The notes: generated from the sequence alone by a model not told the origin. Counted from the first letter of the stretch, positions 1 to 10,867 are shown. The stretch: DNA of 64,000 nucleotides from Isoetes taiwanensis (GCA_021234155.1 JAJEKV010000052.1:5005606-5069605), one strand, 5' to 3'. Program-made: numbers and translations.

Positions 1-657
1 TTTGGGTTGCCCCTAGGGGGGGCAAACCCTCGTTTATGTGGGTTTATGGCATATCCAAGTATATGCCGGCAAATGCTTAGAATATGCTGGTGGCTGCTCC
101 AAACTGGCTGTTGCCAGCAAACTGGCGGTCAGCCCTGTTGTCGCCCTATTGTCAGCCCTTCAGGACTTCGGCTTCGGCTATGGCTATGCCTCTCGCCGTG
201 TTGCTCTTCTCTTTGCCCCTCTGGTAGCAGCTTTATACCAAGCCGTAGGTCGTTCTATCCGGACCTTCCATAGTTTTTTTAAGCCTGGGGTTCTGGTGTT
301 CTGGGAGCTGAGATTGTGCTTTGGTTCTTGTAACGAACAAGTTTCTTGCCTGCGATTTGCTCTGCGAACAACTAAAACAGCAACAACACGTTCCTTCAAG
401 CGTTTGAGTTCTTGCAATGACAAGTTCCTTCAAGCAGAGGACAATGATAATCTAGGTTGTATCTAGTTCCTTTCTCTATTATCCTCTTTCCATTTCAATC
501 GAAATGTGTTGCATTCTCTGAAGATTATGGCAAATCAAATAGAAGCATCGCACCTAGATCATGAGTAAATTGTGTTAGTTTTATCTTGTGCGCAACTAAT
601 AAGGATGGAGAATTTCCACTTGATTTGGTCGATAAACTATCTCTTAGATCTGCCATT
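1..657. other. No supported gene at the left edge
   Basis: An open frame at 38-466 (+) gives 142 residues with no domain I recognise, and three other frames overlap it, so I do not call it a gene. The stretch may hold the 3' flank of the lipase at 658-2000. Just below position 658, another minus-strand frame reads ADLRDSL, which is reminiscent of the usual lipase C-terminal tail. Confidence 0.5.
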
Positions 658-2000
658 CTATAAAGCAGGGTCTCTGCCCGTGCTTGAACAGAACCCTTTT
701 CCAAATCCAAGGTACCCATCTAGCAGATGCAAATGAGCTTCCAAGTTATGGTGACAGACAGGTTTCAATGTGGGTTGTAGATATTCCGAAATATTAGAGC
801 TCAGCACAAACTCTGTGCCCACATGAGAATATGTCCATGGCAGGTTATCCACAAAATTTCGAAGCATCTTGAAGTTTTCGTTGAATAATAACCCTGGCAG
901 TTTGGGTGCTATATCTTTCTCATTAACTATTCTTAATGTCTTGACCTGTAGATCTTCACATTTCTTCTTAAAGGCTTTGTTCCCAACTCTTGGAGTAGAG
1001 AAGGAGATAACACCCAGAGGTATTTTCTTCTGCTCATCTCTTTTATTGCAAGGGTGAAAGAGGGGCTCTAGATGGTCTCCATCTTCATGATGTTTGCAGG
1101 GACTGCCTAAGACATTTTTACACTTGCTTGTCAATTCAGATTTAGCTATGTCATAAGCACTTAGCAGAGCTAGAGCACCTCGAAGACTGTGCCCTGTTAC
1201 TGTTATGCTAATCTCTTCATCTTTATACATAGCACTCTGCTTGTTATAGCTGGACTGACTATTCTTGGTTGTGTAAAGGTGTAAAAATCCACTCTCTACT
1301 TTCACACGAGGATACTTCAGCCCTAAAGGGCATAAAAAATCTTTGATATTTTCCAGCCACTCTAACTCTGTAACGGTGCCCCTCCAAGCAACCACAATAT
1401 CTCTCCTGCCAAGCCTTTTAATCTCTTCTTTAGAGTTACATACTGCTACATATCCCATCCAGTTAGAGTACTTGCACCATGGATTACTGCTTTCTTTTGG
1501 CATAGCAAAATACCCATTTAGGTCTGACTTCAAAGATGCATACAGATATTTTGTAACCTCATAACCTGTATTTGGCAAGCCAACCTGCTCAAAAAGCCTG
1601 CTCTTGTTGTACTTACAACTTCCACGGTATTTTGAATGGCCATCATAGTCAAAAGCATCATAGCAGACTTGAGCAAATTCTCCATATCTTATCAACTCAG
1701 ATCTAAGGTGGGGATCCAAGGGATCAAAAAGCCCTTCCCAGTCATTAGACCTTAAATCACTCTCCATTTCTTACGCAAACCTACTTCAATATCCTCATGT
1801 TGTTGTAAATTTTGTATGTTGCTAAATTCTTGCAAAGGTCGATGTGAGCTTACATCTAATCTGCGAGCTTGAGGATGTGTTTTATTAGGAAATGAAAATA
1901 CTGGAAAGTACTGGGGTGTTTGAAGATTGGTGTAAGACACGAAGGAAGAAGAAGATGAATATGGCAGTTTAGGCAGCCTCAAAGACTTGGATGAAAGCAT
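658..2000 (-). pseudogene. Class 3 lipase, chloroplast phospholipase A1 type (PLA1-I gamma/DAD1-like), broken
   Basis: Members of this family hydrolyse acyl chains from plastid galactolipids and phospholipids. The minus-strand body (ATG at 1767) has 369 residues: SNDWEG near residue 7, the AWRGT oxyanion segment at 127-131, the nucleophile region GHSLRG at 192-197 (Ser194), SFSTPRVGN at 255-263, Asp285 in NEKDIAP, and His340 in HHNLEA. The leader (1752-2000) is Ser-rich and poor in acidic residues, like a transit peptide, and ends GLRKKWRVI then stop. The body restarts in another frame at SNDWEG, so a stop plus a 1-base loss separates leader from mature enzyme. GHSLR replaces the family GHSLG. 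About 15 residues normally lying before the YKDEEISIT strand are missing (SAM-YKDEE). The tail after GRDPAL is out of frame. The family call is firm. Activity is doubtful unless these are sequencing errors. Confidence 0.88.
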
Positions 2001-2062
2001 TTTGAATCAGCCCAATAATAATTGGTGGTGTTTGTTGCAAGGCGCAAACATATGGATTTGCT

Positions 2063-2070
2063 GTTATATA
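2063..2070 (-). promoter_or_regulatory. Candidate TATA box of the lipase gene
   Basis: On the minus strand this reads TATATAAC, about 65 bases upstream of the leader ATG at 2000. That would leave a 5' UTR of about 35 bases. Spacing and composition fit a plant TATA box. No transcript evidence is available. Confidence 0.4.
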
Positions 2071-2071
2071 C

Positions 2072-2109
2072 AAGAAAAGGGAGTAGAATTAAGAAAAGGG
2101 AGTAGAATT
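2072..2109. repeat. 19-bp tandem duplication in the lipase promoter
   Basis: AAGAAAAGGGAGTAGAATT occurs at 2072-2090 and again at 2091-2109, directly upstream of the candidate TATA box. On the minus strand it is a CT-rich stretch of the kind common in plant core promoters. Confidence 0.75.
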
Positions 2110-2393
2110 AGTAGGAAGATGGAGTAGAAAGTCAGTTATGTAAACTATTCTCATTGTTTGACATTATCTTCTCTGACCATTGAAGTACTGAGCTAAGTCC
2201 TTGGTCATCGTGTTTGGATATGTAGCACAATAACAGGGGGTTACTTTTAGATTTTTATACGTTTTTTCACATGGTTTTTCTATGATTTCGTTGTTGTATT
2301 CGTTGAGGTGTACTAAATAGTATTTCTAGAGTGCACCCTTTATGGGCCGTTGATTTTCGTTGGTTGGAACAATCCGAGGGTTGTTGTCTTTCT

Positions 2394-2565
2394 CTGCATG
2401 TGTTTGTGCATGAACATTGCGCATGTGTATGCATGTGCACATGCATGTGCATGTTCATGTGCATGTATATGCATGTGCATGTGTATTCTGCATGTGCAAG
2501 TGCAAGTGCATGTGCATGTGTGCATGTGTGCATGTGTGTGCATGTGTGCATATGCATGTGTACTT
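2394..2565. repeat. CATG/TGCATG-rich microsatellite
   Basis: About 170 bases are built almost wholly from GCATGT, GTGCAT and TGTG steps. Open frames here (Cys/Met/His/Val-rich) exist in all frames and are repeat artefacts. Alternating purine-pyrimidine steps and many CATG palindromes are present. Confidence 0.85.
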
Positions 2566-3385
2566 GCCCTCTTGGATTCTTATTGCCGGAGTGGATTTTA
2601 CTACCACGAGATGGATTTTTTGCTCACACTTACAAAGGTATTTGTTTTTTAATGTTTCTTCAGTTAGCATAATGTTTTTTTTTACAAGGTCTACAATGTA
2701 GTGCTGCAAAACTCCCTTTTGTTTCCTTCCTAAGATTTGCTGCAGATTCAAGTTTAGGCCCTCTGTTTGCTTCCAACTCTTGGATATTCCTGGCTGCCGG
2801 ATTGTTCATAGCAGCCAGCATTTAGCTTCAATCAACAAACAGATTCTTATGCACACAACAGGCGGATTATTCCACGCCCTTTTCCATGTCACGCAGATCA
2901 GTCAAACAATGGCCACAAGAATGCATTTATATTGTAGGTTTGGAACTTTAATCGAACCATAAGGTGAATCATGCATTACCTTTAAGCTAGAGATGGAGCA
3001 TCCAAAATCATATGGATTGATAAACAATGGTGTCATTGTGAAAGAGAAATAGTTGTAGCGGAAGTAACAATATGTAGCATAATAACATGGGGTTTTCTTT
3101 GTGTTGCAAACTTTATGACTTTCAGAATAATGGGATCAATCTGCTCGATCTTTATGGTAATTTTTACTTATGTTCTATTTGTTTTATTGTGATCAAATTC
3201 AAAAGCTACAGGTGATGAAAGCCTCAAATGAATTCTAGTTTTTTTTTTTTGGTTTGAATTCTAAATTTTTTATCACACCCGGGGGGGGGGGTGACGTCCC
3301 TAAGGCCCCGAAGGGGCCAAATTTTTTTTTTTTGCAACACAAACCATTAACATCCAACATATAAAAATTAAATCCCCCAACACAT
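2566..3385. other. Intergenic; G11 run and GC palindrome
   Basis: No coding track is supported. An 11-base G run at 3281-3291 runs into GTGACGT, followed by a 15-base palindrome GGCCCC-GAA-GGGGCC (3304-3318) and a T run. GGGGGGTGACGT recurs at 3526-3537, so the two copies flank a 240-base AT-rich segment holding a 30-bp repeat. This could be an edge pair of a small element, but no target duplication is evident. Confidence 0.5.
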
Positions 3386-3445
3386 AACAACCAACACATA
3401 ACAACCATTGACATTAACAACCAACACATAACTACCATTGACATT
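3386..3445. repeat. 30-bp tandem repeat, two units
   Basis: Two 30-base units (3386-3415 and 3416-3445) share AACAACCAACACATAAC and ACCATTGACATT with one substitution. A partial unit precedes them. Confidence 0.8.
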
Positions 3446-3990
3446 AATTAACACAATCATTGGGTCCAACACATTTAAATTAAAATCCCCCTTAAACCCC
3501 CTTTGGTTTGGGTGCATATTCACACGGGGGGTGACGTAGGGCAGCGAGAGCCCTCATAATTGTATTTTGCACGTACGAAATCAACACCATATAGTATTCC
3601 GCTTGAAATCTTATAGTATTATGCGAATCTTGTTATACAGTATATCAAATTTTGTACTTGCATACCCCACAAACGAGGAACTTTACGTACGGTATAGATT
3701 AAGGAATAAGGGGTGTATTGCAGAGTCATAATAAAAAACTTCATACATGCATTGTCAAAACAAAAAAGTCAACCTTTTGCGAATTTACAGCCCTTGCGGG
3801 AGAAAGTGTCTTTGGATATTTTCTCCGGGTGAAATACCCGAATTGTGAAACCGAATTTAATTATACATGGAGGCGTTTGGCATCCTATAAATTAGTATGG
3901 GCACTAGACTTGTCTTGGGGACTTGTTTGTGTTCATCAACTTGTATTGGTCTCTTAGTTCTAATACTAAAGTTATACCGCCATATATATA

Positions 3991-4432
3991 TTGAATAGCA
4001 AAATACATTCTTCATGTTTAACACAGTCGCACCCACAAAACAACCATGATACTGCAGATCTGTTGGCAACCAATGGTGACAGTGTTACAATTCTTCATTA
4101 TGTAGCTGCTTATGGGACAAGTGAAAATATTGATTGCATAGCTGCTAAGCTTGCTTCCGATCACAGGGGTGCAGAGATGTCAGCTCTAGTAAACATGAGA
4201 GAAAGACATGGCAGAAACCCAAATATGAGAGATAGACATGGCGGAAACCCAATGCATTGGGCTGCATGGAAGGGTAATACTGAAGTTGTACAAATTCTTG
4301 GAAGATTTAAAGTGGATATAAAAGCTGAAGATACTGATAAGTTGACACCCTTGACTCTGGCTTTGCTTTGCCAACACATCCCATTTGCAAAGAGCTTATA
4401 AAATTTTCAGGTACAAGCTTGATCTATGAGTA
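3991..4432 (+). pseudogene. Ankyrin-repeat protein fragment
   Basis: The frame at 3991-4401 carries two ankyrin-like units. The first is a weak helix pair around VTILHYVAAYGTSENIDCIAAKL. The second is clearer: DRHGGNPMHWAAWKGNTEVVQIL, then a DTDKLTPLTLALLC start of another unit. Ankyrin repeats are protein-binding scaffolds, and no other domain is seen. Between the units NMRERHGRNP and NMRDRHGGNP are tandem copies, a local 30-base duplication. The frame closes at 4401, but the next frame continues with PICKELIKFSG, as expected of an ankyrin helix, so one base appears lost or gained near 4380. There is no convincing N-terminus. It is a fragment of a larger gene, or one exon. Confidence 0.6.
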
Positions 4433-4883
4433 GTGGGTGCAAAATTGGGCAGCTAAAATAAAAGCAGTCTTGAAATCTAATGTTGGGGACATATGCCTAT
4501 TCGATTGCCTATGGAAGAGGGGCACAATCAGGAGGGGTTTGCAACAGACTTTAAGCTCACCGAGTCAGCGGCGTCATATCATCAATCAAGGGCGAAGAAT
4601 CGATGATTCCTTCTAGATGGAATGCCCAAAACTTGGATAACCTATGACGGGAGAAGAGGGTCCTCGCACGTTACGGTGTCTCATAATTAGTGTCCTTTTG
4701 TCCACCCAAATTAGCACTATTTTTTAGTATTATGGGAAGGGGAAATTCAAAATTAATGAGAATATCGGGGGGTGGTTGATTCTCCCTTTCTCGAGGGAGA
4801 GAGATCTCGTTTCTTTCTTTCCATCCATTTTTTGTTCAGGCTTCTTGTGATCCAATGACTAATGACGAAGACAGGAGGCGGAA
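4433..4883. other. Intergenic between ankyrin fragment and transposase-like gene
   Basis: I see no coding track. A pyrimidine-rich patch lies at 4780-4830, just upstream of the next gene's ATG, and could be part of its promoter or 5' UTR. Confidence 0.4.
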
Positions 4884-5397
4884 ATGGCGTTTGCAGAAGC
4901 AACAACAAAGATGAGGCAACAATTGTCAAATGAAAATTTAGATTGGAGTATTGAGCACTCAATAAAGCAATTGCAACATGCAGCCTCCATAATCACGAAA
5001 ACGTCCAATCTAAGAAATTGTCGGTAGCATCCAAGAAACCATACAGCACGTGAAAGGAGTGGAGTCCAATGACAAATTAGCAGCAAAAAGAGCAGCATTA
5101 GTCATGGCACTTGGGAAGGTCAGGCATGGAAGCAAAAGATTAGCTGCCAAGGCTTTAGGAATTCATCCAAGGAATTGTTCCAGAGCTAAGAAGCACCGTG
5201 TTGCAATTAGTAATAAAAACGCATTGTGGGCTCTTGAGGGAAGGAAGAAGAGAAAGGATTCTCTGAACCAAGAAGTGATTGGAAAAGTTGTCGATTATTG
5301 GACAAACTACACCAGAGTTTCGCCTAACTTCAAGGACCTTAGATCTGGTAGAGGAAAACATCCTAAGCATCCAACACATTACCTTGATGTGAGCCAG
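4884..5397 (+). pseudogene. Transposase-like gene, exon 1
   Basis: The ATG at 4884 opens a frame with a helical, Gln-rich N-terminus (about 46 residues, to 5022) that stops. The adjoining frame carries on from IQETIQHVKGV through a basic helical region (KVRHGSKRLAAKALGIHP, then RKKRKDSLNQEVIGKVVDYW), ending HYLDVSQ. The break near 5018 is a 1-base shift. The exon ends at CAG/GTATAC, a normal donor that joins in phase 0 to exon 2 at 6347. The KRLAAKALGIHPRN stretch could be a helix-turn-helix, as expected for a DNA-binding N-terminus. I infer that 4884-5397 and 6347-8213 are one gene from the matched splice phase and from my memory of a repeated eukaryotic family with this order of motifs. No name is assigned. 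Confidence 0.6.
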
Positions 5398-6346
5398 GTA
5401 TACTATATGTAGATCAATTTTTTACTAAGTCCCTTTTTTTTTTTTTGAAAAATGTGTTTTACTTCATATTATACACTCAAAATATTACAAAGTACTTCCA
5501 GAAGTAAGAAATGTCCCTGAAGCATCAATCATTTTTAGTTGATCACTCCATATTGGAATTTTAATACGATTAGGCCAATTGGAGATCTGAAAGCAATTAT
5601 ACAACTTCTTATGAATTTTTTGAAGCACCACCTGAGAAGAAATACGCTTATCATAAAAGACCTTTCTTCGCCTTCGCTTCCATACACTCCATATCAGCCA
5701 AGACTTTGCCATGTGAAATGCAATCCTTTTAGAAGCAGTCCACTGATTTGGATAAATACCCAAAAGAAACTGCTGACTATCCGAAGATACTCCAAAAGAG
5801 AGTGCTGACTAAGTCTTTTTTCACGTTTACTAATACTAATATTTTTTATAAGTTTTGAAGTATTGATTCTAATATGATCTGCTAATGGAATTAATCTGCA
5901 CGTTCTTCTCGTGGTAGCAAGTCTTAGTGCTATTGATGGTTGATAATGGATCATTTCTTGATATAGTGCTAAGGTTTCTCACCTTTATAATGTTGGTGCC
6001 ACGTTTAGTAATTGTGTTGATGTTAGTGCCACTGTTAGTGATTTTGTAAATGACAGTGCTAATATTACTATTTTCGTTAATGTTGTTCCACTGTTAGTAA
6101 TTTTGTCAATGTTAGCACTAAACTTAATCTTTAGTTAGTGAAGCACCACCTACCACTACAGATTAACAATGCTTTCACTTCAATGTCCTAGCACTGGTTA
6201 GTGGTTTGGTTTGCTAAGAGTTATGTTGTAATGCTAACGGAATCAGTAATTAGTTCTAAGTTGCTATTCATTAGCATTAGCAGTTGTTTTTTCTAGTGGT
6301 ATTAGCATTAGCATTTACTAAGTAGTTTTCTATTCTTATTCTGCAG
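5398..6346 (+). other. Intron 1 of the transposase-like gene
   Basis: It is bounded by CAG/GTATAC and CTGCAG/ACA, so it is GT-AG. It contains a LINE tail (5432-5807) and, from about 5985 to 6320, a stretch in which short phrases such as TTAGTGCTAATG, GTTAGTGCCACT and ATTAGCATTAGC recur irregularly. Confidence 0.6.
5424..5815 (-). mobile_element. 5'-truncated LINE 3' end with poly(A) and target duplication
   Basis: On the minus strand the frame at 5485-5763 resembles the tail of plant LINE polyproteins, after the reverse transcriptase: a WTASKR...HMAKSWLIWSVWKRRRRKVF segment like the Trp/Arg-rich zf-RVT region. The element ends in a 13-base A tract (T run at 5434-5446 on the plus strand). The 8-base sequence ACTAAGTC lies at both edges, 5424-5431 and 5808-5815, as a target-site duplication. 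Length is about 375 bases, so only the 3' end was copied in, as is usual for truncated LINE insertions. The duplication plus A-tail is good structural evidence. The protein match is moderate. Confidence 0.6.
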
Positions 6347-8213
6347 ACAGAATTCTTCACTAGTTTCAAGCAAGACAATCCAGATGTTCAAATTAAGCAG
6401 AGAGCCTTCGAGAAATTAAAGCCTTACTTTGTTGTAAAGCTATCTGAATTCAATACATGTTGTTGCGTCTATCATGAGAGGATGTCAATGCTGAGGGAAG
6501 GGGTGAAGAATATGAGGAAAAAGTCCATGGTGCACGGTGCAGATTGCACCTGTGATTGCAAGATATGTGACCACACGGCAAGCCAAGTAGGGTGCAATGC
6601 AAAGAAGACATGTTTGGCGATCTAACGGTGACATGTGGAGAAGCATGGTTTGCCCAAAGCCCGAAGGTGAGGAGTGGCACAATGAAGCATACTTGTCGAG
6701 CCCGCAAATGCATGTGGTGTGGACAAAATGGAAAGGTGTCCAAAAAAGAAGAAACAAAGGACGATACCTCAAAAATCACTTGGGAGAACATAGACTACAT
6801 TGAAATTGGTAAGGATAAAATGGCAAACCCAAAAAAGAATTGAGCATCAATATTTACGAGACTTCATCCAATGTTTTGATGGAAACCTTCGGATCTAAAG
6901 CAAAGGAGTTTGTGACACATAATTTCGGTATAAATGGCGGCAAGCCATGTTTAGACAACTACTTGAACAGGTTTGCTTGATGATACTATTGTATCAGTGG
7001 CTGACTTTGCAGAGAATTACTCTTTCAAGGAGCAGAATGAAGTCCAATCCAAGCATTGGCATAATGAGCAGATCACTATTCTTGTGCACCTCACATATAG
7101 AAGGGATCCTGAGACACAAGAAATGATCAAGGAAGAACATTTTTATATATCTGATGACAGAAAACATGATTCTTTGTTTGTGCAGCATTGCTTTCTCTTA
7201 CACAATCATTGGATGCAAGAGAAGGAAATCACTTTGAAGAAGCATTATGTCTTCTCAATGGTGCAGCCTCACAATTCAAAGGTAAAAAATCATTTTACTT
7301 TGATGCTAGATTCAAATCTTTAACATGTTTAGACATGATGTGGAACTTTTGGTGCTCTGGCCATGGGAAGGGAGAACATGATGGTGCAGGAGCAGTAATA
7401 AAGAGGGCTTTGAGAGCATCACAGTTGAAGGGAAGCAAGATGACCAATGCACACAAGGTGGTGGAATGGCCAAAGCAGTACATGTCAACAGCAGCACCCA
7501 CAACATATAAAAAGAAGATTCAAACTGTAAGTAGAACTTTTTGGGAGGTTGAAATAGGACAAGTGGACAGAAAAAATCAGTGGGAAGCACGTCCTATTGA
7601 AGGATCTAGAAACCTTCATTGTTTCCATGGGTGTTCAAATCACATGACACATTTACAGGTCAGAAACCTCTCTTGCTTTTGGACATATTGTTTGTATTTG
7701 AATTGGGAATCTTGCCCCAATGTATCATCTACTAGAAGTTTGAACTAGTTGTGGTACAGCCCATCAAAGCTATTGTTGAAGGAGAAGTACATGATGAAGG
7801 AGAAGAAGCATATATTGGCAGCACTGACTTATGTAGCATGCAAGTATCTATAGGTAGGCGATGTCTTTGCAGTGGTGGCTCCAAATAACAATCACGAGAA
7901 TGTGAAATTCTACCTTATCCTATGTACCAAAGCTAAGTACTTGGTGTTAGAAGACTTTGTAGATATGCAAGGGCAGAAGTTTGTGAAAGGGGATGAGGTC
8001 ATAGAAGGGACATACTATGAGAAGTTGGTGAATTGTAAATCCAGCTACAAGTTTTGTAGAGGAAATAAAGCAATTGTTTATGCCACTCAAGTTGCAAAGA
8101 ATAAAGTCAGGTTGGTTCAAGCAAAGCACGTTGTTAAGCGGAGAGTGGTTTACACTCTAAGTGCCAAAGAAGAAGAAGATATTTTAGAGAGGCTTCCCAC
8201 ATTGTTGGAATAG
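6347..8213 (+). pseudogene. Transposase-like gene, exon 2 (catalytic part), frameshifted
   Basis: Reading across frames, the order is TEFFTSFK; a Cys-rich stretch (NTCCCVYH, then CTCDCKICDH) likely to bind zinc; DDTIVSVADFAENYSF; HWHNEQITILVHLTY; EEHFYISDDRKHDSLFVQH; a NGAASQFK site; MMWNFWCSGHGKGEHDGAGAVIKRAL; FWEVEIGQVDR; VVVQPIKAIVEGEV; and a C-terminal region at 7872-8213 (FVKGDEVIEGTYYEKL) ending at a stop at 8211-8213. Conserved acidic positions in ISDD, (S)DG and HDG are in the order expected for an RNase H-fold, DDE-like nuclease; this is inference. At least five frame changes occur (near 6600, 6700, 6955, 7255 and 7730). The one at 7255 removes the acidic residue of the SDG motif. 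No terminal inverted repeats were found. I cannot name the superfamily with confidence. Confidence 0.6.
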
Positions 8214-8365
8214 TGGAAAGAGCAATTGTGTAAAGGGTACTGTATAGGTACTTTTATGAATATAAAGAAGTTTCTGTTTTGCATTCTCATTTTTTTATGC
8301 TTCAGTTACAGAAATTTGTACTCGAATGTTGAATGAATTCCAAGGTAAAACAGAATCAGAAATTT

Positions 8366-8775
8366 ATACAAGGCACAAATTTACACAAGACACAAAGCCA
8401 TTACAATTAAAGGCACTAAGGCCTGGATTAAACAAAAGGCACAAGGCCTGGACTACAGTCGGCACAAGGCCATCATATATTAAAACAGAAAATACCAGAA
8501 TACTTCAAAAACAGAAAATACCAGATTCAAAAAGGCACAAGGCCATCATATATTAAAAAATGCACTAAGGCCATCATATATTACAAAGAGGCACTAAGGC
8601 CTGTGTCACAAGGGGTGAGTTCAAGTAAAGGCACTAAGGCCATCATATATTTCAAAGGCACTAAGGCCTGTTTCACAAGGGGGTGAGATCAACAAGGGGG
8701 TGAGATCAAATGAAGGCACTAAGGCCTATATACCATCTGTTTTTTAAAAAAAATACAAAGGCACAAAAGGCCTGT
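8366..8775. repeat. GGCAC(T)AAGGCC interspersed tandem array
   Basis: About ten copies of GGCACTAAGGCC or GGCACAAGGCC occur in 410 bases. Each is followed either by ATCATATATTA or by TGT(G/T)TCACAAGGGGTGAG. The core is near-palindromic (GGC...GCC). The array begins about 150 bases after the stop of the transposase-like gene. Confidence 0.85.
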
Positions 8776-8962
8776 AGACGAACTTGATCAAAAGAAAAAA
8801 AAAAGAAAAAAAAAGTGGCTTTCCGGGACTTCAAGCTTCATCTGTAAGAAAAGTGAAGAAAATTAGTTTAGAATGTAATAAAAGAAAGCAAAAATTGAAT
8901 GCATGCATGCTACTTACTCTCCAGAAAATTTTGGAGTTCCAAAAAAATTTCTTGTTCTTCTT

Positions 8963-9098
8963 CGTCGTCGTCGTCTTCTTCTTCTTCTTCTTCTTCTTCT
9001 TCTTCTTCTTCTTCTTCTTCTTCTTCTTCTTCTTCTTCTTCTTCTTCTTCTTCTTCTTCTTCTTCTTCTTCTTCTTCTTCTTCTTCTTCTTCTTCTTC
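8963..9098. repeat. (GTC)4 then (TTC)n microsatellite
   Basis: Four GTC steps pass into a nearly perfect run of about 42 TTC triplets. The long Ser, Phe, Leu and Glu open frames here are artefacts. The tract abuts the first unit of the macro-repeat. Confidence 0.95.
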
Positions 9099-10867
9099 GT
9101 ACATGTTCTTACCTAGACTGCAGTCACATTTAAAGTACAATTACTTTAAAAGAACCTTGTTCAAGGCAAGATCATATTTCCAAATATCCACCCTGGTTTT
9201 TAGGCCAGGCCACATCAGGCACTCTCCAAACCATTAGCCCATATAAATTCCTGGATTTAAAAAACAAATTCCATAAAGTGTAAATCTCAAATATAACTTG
9301 TAAAGTGTAAATCTCAAATTTTAGAGTATAAAGTATACAATGTATTTAACTTATAACGCATTATGTATTCTCAAAGTGTAAGGATAAAGTGCCATAAAGT
9401 GTAAGTATAAAGTGCCATAGATACAAAATATAGAGTATTCTATAACATTCTTGTATAGTATGTATTCATATATCTTATCTGTGTCTCTATCAAAGTGCAG
9501 CTTATTCCATCTCTTACGCATCCAGATATTCCATTTCCACGTTAACGCCAACTCTAACAGCAAAATAGAGACAATTGGAGGAGAGAACCCGTACCTGCAG
9601 CCAATCATGCAAACGTTAGCAGTAATCCCGGTAACGATGCAAGGGCCAAAAGGTACTTTGGGTCTCTCAGTTTATCACTGATCACCAATTGTATCCTTTT
9701 GCCCTGAGGTGACATTTAACAAGAAAAGGAAACTGGAATACGATATTTTAAATTTCCCAGTTGGTCTCAAGCATTACCATTAGACGAGAACTAATTTCTT
9801 AGTCCCAAATCTAGCTGGCAACCTTGATAACCATAGTCAATTTCATAGCATATCCTCACATTTTTATCATTTTAAACTACAACAACAAACCTTGTTGCTT
9901 TAGACATAATATGCCTCGTAGACATGCTACAAGCATCCAAGCATGTAAGAATAACTTTCGGTCGCTTTAAATGATTGATGCCTAGACATGCTACAAGCAT
10001 CCTAGCACATACAGGGCATGTAGAATTAATCGGATAACACAAACTAGTGAATCATTATCCCGCATAAGACTTACACCACAACGATGCCTATCTCAGGTAA
10101 ACCATGTTAACAAGCCGGTTGCATGCTTCTCGCAGCTTAGAAAAACTCGGCCCATTTATTTCGTTCAAGCAAACCCATGTAGGCTTAGTTGCTTAAACAT
10201 CACGATTCGAACCATGCCATTTAGACCAGACGTTTATGATCAAGGCCTTCATGTTAGAGCAAGTAAAATATAGTAAACAATTTATCCCTAAAAAGGAATA
10301 GCATAGAAATCTGCAGAACTATTGGGATCATGCTCTTTTTACAGCATTACATTTCTATACATCATGTGACAGGAAATATTTTATGCATAAAAACCTGAAT
10401 ATATGCGCTCCACAATTGTATTTCTTGCCGTATGAGCATCCACATTACACTGAGCAGCCTCAGAGATCTAAGGCCATAAAAGCCAATATCGTTAAATCCT
10501 TTGCTAAGGGAAGCATTTTCGATTTGACTAGGCTGCGAAGAAAAGCCTGTTATGGCATAAAGCCATATGTATTAGGCCTATCTATTTGTATTATACATCC
10601 ATTATCCAGGGGCCAAAGCCGGGTTAGAAATATGAATAGCGCACATATCTATTACCATGAATAAGTGGAGACAAGGCAGATTCCTTGAGTTAAAACATTG
10701 CAGCCGTTTCTCACAAATGCCGCATATGCCGCTTTTCCAAGTTAAGGGCGTCACTATAGCATCAAGTGCATTTCGAAATTTTTAACTGTGCTCACATAAT
10801 CCAGATACAATCCAGATACAGTAAGGCAAAACGTACCTTGTAATGCTGATCTCATAAATCTACTCTG

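Noticed and set aside
2267-2751. His/Cys/Met-rich frames resembling metal-binding proteins
   Set aside because: They exist in five frames at once and come from the CATG/TGTG microsatellite.
8784-9237. Overlapping poly-Phe, poly-Ser, poly-Leu and poly-Glu frames
   Set aside because: All are translations of one (TTC)n microsatellite.
9351-9681. Frame conserved between 9351-9608 and 13240-13497
   Set aside because: Conservation reflects a nearly identical DNA duplication including the opposite-strand frame; copy A3 does not preserve it and no domain is seen.
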